This document shows, piece after piece, positions 41,177 through 50,800 of a stretch of DNA of 64,000 nucleotides. The notes below the pieces were generated by a model. That model was not told the DNA's origin. It worked only from the letters and a program-made list of their open reading frames with translations, and searched no databases. This stretch comes from a virus: IMG/VR virus record IMGVR_UViG_3300044970_002808, positions 1-64,000 of that record; one strand, written 5' to 3'. A program made the position numbers and the translations under genes. How positions within the stretch are numbered: the stretch's first letter is position 1; each line of letters begins with the position of its first letter.

Positions 41177-41616
41177 TTTCCGCCCCCCTTAACACATTTC
41201 CAAGATTTAACTATTCGTTGTTTAATTCTTCTAAGGGGGATAAATGCGCTAGTTCCAGTACCAGCACTCCCTGTATATACCACATATTTTTGGTTCATGT
41301 GTTCTACAATAACTCCTAAACCGTGTTTACCCCACCAATCAATAAGAACCAGGTCTAAAGTTGATATTACTTGGCTTTCTTCTCGTTCCAGAGTATCACA
41401 AAGTTCCGCCAATTTACCAGTAGGTAAATCAGAATCAGAGCCATACTCCCCATAGACCCAATCATAACCATTAATCTGCTCACAATTAAATTTTCTATAG
41501 ACTTGGTTCGTTAACCCAAAACAATCCAGTCCTTCTTTATAGGATTTACCACCCCAAGCATAGGGGATACCTTGAAAGTCAAATACTGAGGGAGTGGGTG
41601 TATATGGTGTTTCCAT
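41173..41616 (-). CDS. NlpC/P60-type tail tip peptidoglycan hydrolase
   Basis: 147 residues. Catalytic Cys in GLDCFGL and His in KHGLGVIV are in the right order for an NlpC/P60 cysteine peptidase; the N-terminal FQGIPYAWGGKSYKEGLDCFG is a typical family start. It probably opens the cell wall during DNA entry, like lambda gpK. Position between the L-like and J-like genes agrees. Confidence 0.75.
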   Translation of the reverse strand: METPYTPTPSVFDFQGIPYAWGGKSYKEGLDCFGLTNQVYRKFNCEQINGYDWVYGEYGSDSDLPTGKLAELCDTLEREESQVISTLDLVLIDWWGKHGLGVIVEHMNQKYVVYTGSAGTGTSAFIPLRRIKQRIVKSWKCVKGGGK

Positions 41617-41619
41617 GGT

Positions 41620-42108
41620 TTATAAGGGTCTATAGTTAGTTTTTACACTGTTCACATACGGTAGCTCTGGGAACACTTCTGGGTCAAATACTTTAGAGGG
41701 TATTTGATTAGAAATGGCATCTACAGGGGAACGACAACTGACATTCACTACTCCCTTTTGAAAAGAGTAGGAAGATATTCGGGTATTTTGTGTTTCATAA
41801 ATAGCCCCTTCTTCTTCGGGAAAGATTGTGTAAACTCTAAGCTTACACCCTCTAATATCAGTCTCCCTTAATAAGTTTCTGAGTGTTTCAGTGTTGGCCA
41901 ACATTATCTCCACTGAAGACGAACTTATCTCCAAATCTTCTTTACTAGATAACATACTGAAAGGAAGATAGAGATAATTCTCCCCTTCAAAGCTGTAGGG
42001 GGCTGTCTGAAAATTCTGGAAGTAGTATTCTGTACCTTCCTTTGTTTTCAGATACACCAATCTTCCATAGAAATGTTCAGGTGATAAATGGGGGGCTTGG
42101 GCTGTCAT
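41620..42108 (-). CDS. Minor tail protein, L-like, 162 aa
   Basis: Beta-rich protein (LVYLKTKEGTEYYFQNFQTAP, SVEIMLANTETLRNLLRE, NVSCRSPVDAISNQIPSK). The region CRSPVDAIS with a late Cys resembles DUF2163/DUF1833-type minor tail proteins that lie before the NlpC/P60 gene. First gene of the long tail-tip operon 42108 to 33400, with its own late motif. Confidence 0.5.
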   Translation of the reverse strand: MTAQAPHLSPEHFYGRLVYLKTKEGTEYYFQNFQTAPYSFEGENYLYLPFSMLSSKEDLEISSSSVEIMLANTETLRNLLRETDIRGCKLRVYTIFPEEEGAIYETQNTRISSYSFQKGVVNVSCRSPVDAISNQIPSKVFDPEVFPELPYVNSVKTNYRPL

Positions 42109-42130
42109 CAGTTTTCAACTTTTCTATAGT

Positions 42131-42146
42131 CTGGGCGTTATTGTTA
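42131..42146 (-). promoter_or_regulatory. Late-motif promoter candidate
   Basis: AACAATAACGCCCAG on the minus strand, 23 bp upstream of the L-like gene. Confidence 0.6.
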
Positions 42147-42536
42147 CTCAATTACTGAAATTAAGGGTACATCAAAATTATAAATTTTTGTAAAGACTGT
42201 AACAATTTTAATGGGGGCTTCAAATCGCCAAAGAGTTGTATCCCCTAATAAGCTAATACCGGATTGGTAAGCACTAGGGTGAAGATTAATTCCTTCAGGG
42301 AGTATGAAGGCCTCCTTCATACCCTTAACCAGACCCCAAAAATTGATTAGAGACGAAACTTCAATTTCACTTCTCCCCTCATATTTTAACAATATTTTGG
42401 TATGGTTCCCTGTTTGATGGACGAATCTCCGAGTCTCAGACCCGTCATCATTCTCGTATATTTTTACACCGAAATCTGGCAACTCTAAGTTGTCGATAAC
42501 GTTGGGAACTAGGGAGGGATAAGTAAATCCAGACAT
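42144..42536 (-). CDS. Minor tail protein, shared tail module only, 130 aa
   Basis: Third single-module member: LPDFGVKIYENDDGSE, LINFWGLVKGMKEAFILPEG, HPSAYQSG, WRFEAPIKIVTVFTKIYNFDVPLISV. Same layout as 37318-37752. Lies 2 bp after the 140-residue gene. Confidence 0.55.
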   Translation of the reverse strand: MSGFTYPSLVPNVIDNLELPDFGVKIYENDDGSETRRFVHQTGNHTKILLKYEGRSEIEVSSLINFWGLVKGMKEAFILPEGINLHPSAYQSGISLLGDTTLWRFEAPIKIVTVFTKIYNFDVPLISVIE

Positions 42537-42538
42537 GA

Positions 42539-42961
42539 TTAGGTTGCGGTTAGGATACCGGTGTTAACTGGAATATCCACTTGGAACGTGGCTCCACTTG
42601 GGGTAAAAGCAGTGTTAAACTCTAAAAAACATACTGGTTGGTCGGATGTAGCAGGACTTCCACTAGCTTGTTTCACAATTACCATCCCAACTATTGGGGC
42701 GGAGTTTGCAGTAGTCAAATTGTTCCAAATAGGATTTGAGAATGTCCATCTGACAGTCGAAGCCGTCGGGTTGTCCAGTATTCTTCCAGTTAAAGCCTGT
42801 ATTGCATAATTACCCCCTGTAGCTTCGGTCAACCCGGTTCTTTGGGTTACAGTGGCCGCAGGACTGGCTGTTACTAAACACGCATAAAACGTATCCCCAT
42901 CAAGGTCTAGTAACGCTTGTAGAATTTTAGTTTTAGCATCGTTGAATAAAAATGATGGCAT
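42539..42961 (-). CDS. Small virion protein, 140 aa
   Basis: A Thr/Ala-rich beta protein (FLFNDAKTKILQALLDLDGDTFYACLV, NYAIQALTGR, APIVGMVIVKQA, PVCFLEF). Proteins with this pattern are commonly found near tail or decoration genes of phages; the exact role is unknown. First gene after a full-consensus late motif. Confidence 0.45.
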   Translation of the reverse strand: MPSFLFNDAKTKILQALLDLDGDTFYACLVTASPAATVTQRTGLTEATGGNYAIQALTGRILDNPTASTVRWTFSNPIWNNLTTANSAPIVGMVIVKQASGSPATSDQPVCFLEFNTAFTPSGATFQVDIPVNTGILTAT

Positions 42962-42989
42962 AGGTCTTTATCGGGTTTACTAGACTTAG

Positions 42990-43006
42990 TTTGGGCGTTA
43001 TTGTCT
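42990..43006 (-). promoter_or_regulatory. Late-motif promoter candidate, full consensus
   Basis: TTAGACAATAACGCCCAAA on the minus strand; ACTA/TAGT leader hairpin follows. Confidence 0.65.
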
Positions 43007-44777
43007 AAGTTCTCAGGGTTCCTAGAGAGAAAACCAATTCACTAGCACTACTGTTACTAGATACCACGAAGGTTACTCGTTGTCCCGTGGTTACTGTCTT
43101 GGCCGTCGTACTATTAACAGTTTGACTAGAGCTAGTCACGTTAATACCACTTAATGCTCCCACATTTACCCCATTAATTTGAACGGCAACAGTACAAGTT
43201 CCACTGGTAGTAAAGACTGTTAAGTTTTCAATACTAAAGCCATATCTAGCACTGGCTATTAAAGTGTATGTTTTGTTTGATGGGGAGTCAATTTGCCCAT
43301 CCATGGATTCTGTAAGGGCTGTCGTTGCTAATGCCCCCGCTCCAGATAAGTTAAGCCCGTTCCCAATCGATTTTATAAAGTTAGATAGCTTTTGGAAATA
43401 CCAATTGTTACTTCCATTACATATTAGTAATCCTAACTCATTTTGACCTAGTGTTAAACCGTTACTATGGTTTATTGTTACACCCGATGAGGGATTTACA
43501 GTAATGATACAATTACTATCATTTCTTACATAGCAGTACCAACCGTTAATAAATAAAGTATTTTGAGTTAAAGTTAAATTAAAGTTACTGGTGTTGACAC
43601 TATTTGCAAGAATTTTCCCAGCTTGATTGGTATTTAAATCTAAGTTACCTCCGCTCTGAGTTTGAAGGGACTCCACTGGCAAATTATTACCACCACTAGA
43701 ATTTCCAGTAGCCAATTCTGTCCCTACTATATTCCAACGTGTTCCTTTCTTTATCAACTGAATAGAAGTGTTTTCAACGTTAAAAACCCTACTATTTTGC
43801 CCCTGTATTGTTTGACCCGCAGGAGCGTTCAGGGTAAAACTATTTAACCCAAACCCCGTGGGGCTTTGGCTACTTGTACCGGCATAATCCGAGTAGATGA
43901 TTATTGAATTATCAGGGGCATTTGAGGGTAAAGTTGTGGATGCCACACCACTACCTGTATTCACCAGATGGATTGTTCTTAATGTCGATGTAAAAGTCCC
44001 AGAAACTATTGTGCTTTGCATTTCATCCCATCCTGCTAATTCATAGTAGCCTGTACTACCTTGTGTTAACTCTAGTGTTATAGATTCAAAACCCATAAGC
44101 ACCGGTATTATGGGAATCACTATGGGAAGACTAAAGTTTAGACTGCCAGATGATGCCCCCGCCCCCGCATTAGCCAAAGTAGTCAGACTAGCTAGACTAA
44201 AGTTTAAATTAGTGAGTAGGGCGGTAGTTCTAGGAATAACTGTTGAACCCCCCTCGCTAAAATCCAACTGGATTGAATCAAAATCCCTACTAACAAGAAG
44301 GGGGGCTAGTGTTATTCTCGAAGGTGTTAAACTTAAAACCACTGATTCCACAAACCCCACTACATTTCCTGAACTTTGGGATGGTGGTTCTTTCAGCGAA
44401 ATAAGGTTTATTTCGGTCTGGTAAATATCACTTATAATTGTTTTTATTATTGGTTGTCCTAGGAAACGCCAAGTTTCTGTGTCGTCTAATCCTGCCAAAG
44501 AGTTAGTGATTTCATCAGGACTCAAGTAAAAACTTGTTGGCAGGGTAAAAGCTTCAAATGTCCCCTTTGTATCCCTGTAAAAGGATAAAAGAGTATTTAC
44601 CTCTGTAGCCCTCATCCCCGTATAAAGAACTCTTAACTCTGTTTCATTCCCTGTAGTCTCTGTAAAACGTCTAATTTCCCGTCCTAATTCGTTTTCATGT
44701 AGTTTTAGCCCGTAATCGGGTAGTTTATCCACATGAAAGAAGTTGGGGGCTAGATTTGACGGAAATTCTAAAGGCAT
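43005..44777 (-). CDS. Minor tail protein with shared module and long C-terminal domain, 590 aa
   Basis: N-terminal 130 residues are the shared module (LPDYGLKLHENELGRE, LLSFYRDTKGTFEAFTLP, WRFLGQPIIKTIISDIYQTE). The C-terminal 450 residues are Ser/Thr/Asn-rich beta sequence with repeated NSSGGNNL-type loops, suggesting a fibre-like or surface domain. It is the first tail gene after the tape measure. Confidence 0.55.
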   Translation of the reverse strand: MPLEFPSNLAPNFFHVDKLPDYGLKLHENELGREIRRFTETTGNETELRVLYTGMRATEVNTLLSFYRDTKGTFEAFTLPTSFYLSPDEITNSLAGLDDTETWRFLGQPIIKTIISDIYQTEINLISLKEPPSQSSGNVVGFVESVVLSLTPSRITLAPLLVSRDFDSIQLDFSEGGSTVIPRTTALLTNLNFSLASLTTLANAGAGASSGSLNFSLPIVIPIIPVLMGFESITLELTQGSTGYYELAGWDEMQSTIVSGTFTSTLRTIHLVNTGSGVASTTLPSNAPDNSIIIYSDYAGTSSQSPTGFGLNSFTLNAPAGQTIQGQNSRVFNVENTSIQLIKKGTRWNIVGTELATGNSSGGNNLPVESLQTQSGGNLDLNTNQAGKILANSVNTSNFNLTLTQNTLFINGWYCYVRNDSNCIITVNPSSGVTINHSNGLTLGQNELGLLICNGSNNWYFQKLSNFIKSIGNGLNLSGAGALATTALTESMDGQIDSPSNKTYTLIASARYGFSIENLTVFTTSGTCTVAVQINGVNVGALSGINVTSSSQTVNSTTAKTVTTGQRVTFVVSSNSSASELVFSLGTLRT

Positions 44778-44802
44778 CCGAAATTAAGGCAGGTTTCTTT
44801 TA

Positions 44803-44818
44803 GTTTGAGCGATTAAGT
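44803..44818 (-). promoter_or_regulatory. Late-motif promoter candidate, variant
   Basis: CTTAATCGCTCAAACT on the minus strand, 27 bp upstream of the 590-residue gene. Confidence 0.5.
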
Positions 44819-44838
44819 AGGTAAACCCCTAAATCTGG

Positions 44839-47800
44839 TCAAAGCCCCAATTTACGCCTAGTGTTGGGGGAATTTTTTAATGTACCAAAAACTTCCATTT
44901 TAGCCCGTTCCACTGATTGCTCAATGGCCGACTTGAACATTTGTTCGGTAACATAATTTTGACCTGCTATGGTAGTGCTGGTGTACGACAGTTCAATTGG
45001 TGGTAAGCTGTATTCCTCATTACCACCCATATATTGGGCTATCGTTTTTTCAGCATCCGTTTTAACTGGAACGGGTATTGCACTCTTACTCTTGTTGGCT
45101 TCTGCGGTCGGTAGATTGGGCATCCCTAAGTTTTTGGGGGGTTGAATCGCCCCCATTTTCAGACTGCCAGAGTTCAAGGCATAAAGATTTTTCTCACCAC
45201 CAATTCTGGACATACCAGCGTTGGTTAAAATCCCCTCACCAGGAGTTAACATGGCAGGTACAGTATCGGTAGTACCAGCACCGGGTACAACCCCCCCGGA
45301 GTTATATCTTTTACGCTTCCCAGAATTAAATAGGGACATGATAAAGGGTAATGCCATCATACCCATGCTCATCCAGTTCATACCCCCCATTCCCCCTAGA
45401 AGTTTAGATAACCAACCTCCACCCCCTTGTTGGGGGGCGACACTGAGCATATCTAAATTTTCCAATGAGAAAGCTGGGGTAGCACCAAATCCTTGCCCTT
45501 GCCCTTGTTGTAGCCCTAAACCCATTAAGAAATTGCCAGGGTTTAATCCTGAACCCGTTTGAAGATTGTCAAGGATAAGTCGGTCTAATCCTGTACCCAT
45601 TTGGAGATTAGTTAGGGATTGGAAGTTAGAAGTGGGGGTTGAAGCCCCAAACCAATCTACCGGTATATCCCCCATTAACCCTGAAACAAGAGTTTCATTA
45701 GGAGTAGAACTTCTTAACTGATTCTGTAGATTTCTACGAGTGCGATTCTTCTCATTTTCAAACATCCCCCTTCTTAACTGGTCATCCAGAATCCTCCGGG
45801 TGTCCTCATCCTTAAGCGGTTGTGGTACTTCTGGTTTCCCAGTTCTCTCTAGGGTTCCCCCTGTCAATCCTTGTCTCTTTCTCTCTTTGAACAAACGATT
45901 AAACTCTGCGTTGGCAGGGTTGTTATTCAATTGGTAATCTACTGCTTGTTCATTGACAACTGGTTTAGGTTTAGGTTGGGGTTTAACCGGAGTTTGCCCA
46001 ACACTGGGGGGAGCAGGTAAAACATTAGACTGGGAGCCAGTTTGAGGCTTTGTACCGGGTTTTACGTTAGGAGGCTGGGGTAGAATCTCAGCACCAAAGT
46101 TACCAGGATACTGGGTGTTAGCGGTTGAAGAATATTGAGGATTAGCTGTTGGGTTTTGTACAGTATTAGAGCTTAACTTAACTAAAATCTCTTTCAGTGT
46201 AGTCTGACTTTGCAACAGCGTGTTTTTGATGTTTTCTTGAATGGAAGTTTGTAAGGCAATATTTGTTGCCATACCTTCTTGACCATTCGCAGAACCTATT
46301 GAGATTAATTTAGATAATTCAGCGTCCTTAGTGTTGTTCGCAATTTCCTTGGCCAAAGTTGAATACATCGTAGAAGCCGCTTTGCCCGCATCATCTATGT
46401 TGGCAGAGGAAACTATTTGACGACGCATTCTCTCGTTTAACTCTTTTAATGCTGTTTGTTGTTGGGCATCTACAGCTAAAATTTGCTCTCTGAGTTTTTC
46501 CTTCGATTTCGGGTCGTCAGGGTTGGACATTGCGGCGGACTGGAAGTTTAAATTAGCCCCCACCCTACTAAAATCAGGCATACTTGGGTTTAATATCCCA
46601 GATGTGTCTCTTTTAGTTAGCATATCCTTGAAGGGGGATACAATCACATCCTTCAATTGTTCCCAACCTATCCGTCCAAAGTCTTTGATTAAACTCTGGG
46701 AAAAATCTCTCATTCTATCAGCAAAAGATTTACTGGAGTCGGTGAGAATATCATAAAGATTGGAGAAAGCCCCATCAACAGTATTGGCTATTTGAACGTT
46801 TGCACGATAGCCTTCATCCAACTCTAAGACAGATTTTTCAACTTGGACTTTTAAGTTGTTGTACGCCATCACACGGGCATTCCCAACTTCATTGTCTATT
46901 GCTATGAGTCGAGATTGGTACTCAACATATTTTCTAGCTATTTCCGCTTGAGCTTCAGGTGTGTTATACATACCCTTAGCCGCATTTGAGTCCATGTTGG
47001 CTAATTCTGCAACTATATTAGCTCTTTCTTCAGCACTTTTGAGAGTAGCTTCTGTTACTCTTTTTATTGCATCAATACGGGAATTTTCTAAATCTATAGA
47101 AGCGGCTTCCCTACGAGTAGACCTGGAATCCGACAATCCGAGAATTTGTGACCGGGCAGAATTAGATTCCATCAATGCACTTTGAGCATTACCCCTGGCA
47201 TCCTCTTGGACTTTAGCTATTGCCAATTTCCCTAATTCCCCTCTTAGTGCATCATTGATTTTTTGAAGGGCTATTGTGGCTTGTTTTTGTTGCTCTAAAT
47301 ATTTCTTACCTTCTTCTAGTCTCTCACGGTCAACTAAACTCAGGGAACCAAATACACTATTCATGGTCTCAAGTTGAGATTCCATTAACTGTATTTGAGT
47401 TTCTAAGTCGAAGATAGATTTAGTAATTGCTTCTCGTCTTTGCTCTACTTCTGTTACAGCATCTGAGACACTACTGAATCCTCTGCTAAGACCTCTAGCT
47501 CCTTGAAATAACTCAATAAAGCTGTTGAAGTAGGTTATATTGGCTTTAATTTTGGAAGTCTCTAGGAGATTTTTAGCTTCTAACTCTAACCCCCCTCTTT
47601 TTGCATCATTCACACCTATAGATGCCTCACCCATCGATACTTTTTGGGCAAAGAATTGGTCAGGGAACACAGCCCCCAGTGAACGGTTTAGCTCTACTTG
47701 TCTTCTTATCTGTGAAGATTCTTGTTGTAGTTCTAAACTCTCTTGTTGATTTTTGAACAGACTATTTTGTAAGTCCCCCACAATCGTCAATAAACCCGAA

Positions 47801-50800
47801 GAAGCTCCACCAGGCATCACCATACCCATCAATTCATTACTTCTTTGTCTAGACCGTTCTGATAGGTCTTGGAAGAAAGTATTTACCTGACGGAGTAGGG
47901 AAGCAAGTGCGTCTCCTAACGCTTCCTTCAGCATCCTGGGAATTTGCTTAAATACACCTTCTAATCCTGAGAGGGCTTTAGCATCCTGCGCCCCAAAACC
48001 ACTAGGATTTGTCTGTTGAATAACTTTTAAGGCTTGTATTTGTTGAGCTAATTGTACCCCTTGAGTTCTTACCCCATCAAAGAGTTGAGTGGTTTTTACC
48101 ATAAACTCACTGTTACCCCCGAAAGATGAGGCTAACCCAGTTGCTGTGTTTGTGGCTTGTTGGAACGTTTGGGCTACAGCATTTCTTATTTGTTGGGTAA
48201 GATTACGCTGAATTAGCTCATTCTGTTTAGCAATCTCAGCCCTTTCATTCTGTTTCTCTTTGATAGCATCTAATTGCCCTTTTATCAAGTCTTTAGATAG
48301 TGCATTAACATTTTTATCAGGGGATGCTTTAGGTACAAATACTGGTTGCCCCGTACCCTCATAGTTGTCCTGGATGCCCCCACCTACCTGCGGGTTTACA
48401 TCTTTAAACTGATTAGCAAGGTTGTTCCGACGGTCAACAAAGAATTGGTCTATTTGTCTTAGTTTTGTCTGATTCCCTAACAGGGTATTTTCTGCCTGAC
48501 TTAAGATACCAAAGAATTGCTCCAAATTAGCATTTACTTGTCCTTTAAATGCCGTAGCCAACACAAAAGATTGACGCTCCAATTCTAAAGATTTTTGCCT
48601 TAGTTGGAGAATCTGGTTTTCTTGCTCAATTCTGCTCCGGTTCATATCGTCAATAAGACGACGGTACTTTTCTAGGTCAGCAGGAACACCTTCTTTTACT
48701 GCCCCAGGTTTTTCTAAAGGTTTTGGTTTATCCGTGTTTAAATCTTTAGTCAATGCAATTAAATTCTCATTCATTGCATTTCTTTCGGCAAACGGGGTTT
48801 TATTGTCGCTTACCTTTTCACGGGCTTTTGTGATAAATTGTTCTAGGAACGTTGTGCTGTCCCCTACAATTTCCCCAGACTCAATCTGTTTCTTAATTCT
48901 ATCCCACGCAGGTTTTAATTGTCCCTTTTTCCGTAGGGCTTCCTCTAATTCTTTGGTTGTGTCTTGTGTTAACTCTGAAGCAGTTTTGGCTATGTCAGCC
49001 CCTTCTTTCTCATTTCTCCTTACCGTTTCTAAGACATCTGCTTGACTTAATAAGAAGGCTTCCCCCTCTTTACCTTTGGTTTTACCAGAAGATAGACCAG
49101 TAATTGTTTGTAGATTGGTAATTTTGCTTCTGCTTGCCGTTTCTCTTAGGGCTTGCTCCGCAGAACTTCCCTCTAGACCTGCCCCAGTACGAATTAAGGC
49201 ATTCAGACGTTCAGGGGTTTTGGATAATGCCTCTGTACCGAAACTACCCGAAGATAAATCTGCTCTGTTACCCTCACTATCTTGTTCTCTTACTTTCCCT
49301 GTTTTCTCATCAAAAACTGCATTATTACCAAATAAGTCCCGGACTCTTGATTGTTGGGCTTCTAATGTGGCGGCTTGACGGTTTTTAAGATTCCCATTTT
49401 CCTTAGCGATTTCTGCCAGTATTTTAGGATTTAGGAATGACCCCATACCAGCCGTTGATAAATCCATTGGGGGGGGATTATTCCCCTCCCTAGGCATTAG
49501 AGTTTCTATAAGATTTTCACGGGTTTTAGGGTCTGAGTCGATTGTTCCTGTGGCCTTTCTAAAATCCCCATCTATTAATTCGTAAAACTGACTCTGACCC
49601 TCCCCTGTACCTCCGGTTATATAGTAGATTCTACCGTTAGCTTCTACCCTTTTCATTCCTTGTTGGATTAACCCAACACTGGTAGATTCATCCACATCCG
49701 CAAAACTTTCTGGGGCTGTTACTGCCCCAAACATTCCAGCATGAGACCGTTCTCTCCCAGTTCTTATATAACTTTGTGTGGCAGTAGAGCTTTTACCCTT
49801 AATGGACTTTGCTATTTGTTTAGCTTCTTCCTCCGATACTGTCCCTAGTGCCTCGGAGTTTGTAATTTTAATTCCCTCTACATTGCCTACTTGACTCCCA
49901 TAGTTAAATACTCTTTCACTAACCTCTCCTACTCCCCTGATTTTTAGTTCTTCTGAAACTTGTCTTACTTCGGACTCTACCCCCGCTTTAGATAATGCAC
50001 CAGTGGCTTCGTTTATCAAAGGTAGAAATGACTTAAATGCTACTGCTAGGTTTTGCATTAACCCCGCAAAATCCGATAACAGATTGTTAAGATTTAAAAA
50101 TACTGTATCTACGTTTTCCCCTTTAGATACAAATTCTATTGCTGAGTTTAACCAGTTCTCAAAGATTCTACCAACATTACCCATTGTACTGGAAATTCCA
50201 TCCACAAATTTATCAATGAGTTTATTCTCTGATAGATTGCCAAATACTTCGCCTAATTTTTCAGATATTCTTTCCAGTGGCCCGGAAAACTTCTCCATAC
50301 CAGCAGTTAACTCGTTGGCTACTTTGTTGAAAAATAGCACCATTTGAGTAAAACCAGGAGCCAATTTAGCGGCAAACGATTCCACGTTTTCTTTGGTGGA
50401 TTCGATTAACTCCATTGCCCCCTTTAATCCCTTTTGGCGCAGTCGAATGAAGTCGGGTAGTAATTCCCCGTCTTTCTCATTATTAAAGTTGGCAAACTCT
50501 CGTTTTTGTTCTTCTGCTTTTTCACGTCCTTCAAGAGTTAAGTTTCTATAACCAATTTGGAAGGTGTCTCCACCACCGAACAGATTAGATACCCCTCTAG
50601 CCCTCATATCTGCTTGTTCTTGTAACCCTAGACTTTTGTAATAGTCTCCTGTTACATTCTCCATCCCCGCAATTCCCACTGCCTCACCCTTTTTCAGGAT
50701 TGAATCCATCACAGTGTCTAATCTAGCAAATTCTGCGGCAAAGTCTCCAGGATTTCTTAATGCTGTTAGTAAATCTCCTTGCCCATCCTCTCCCTGATAA

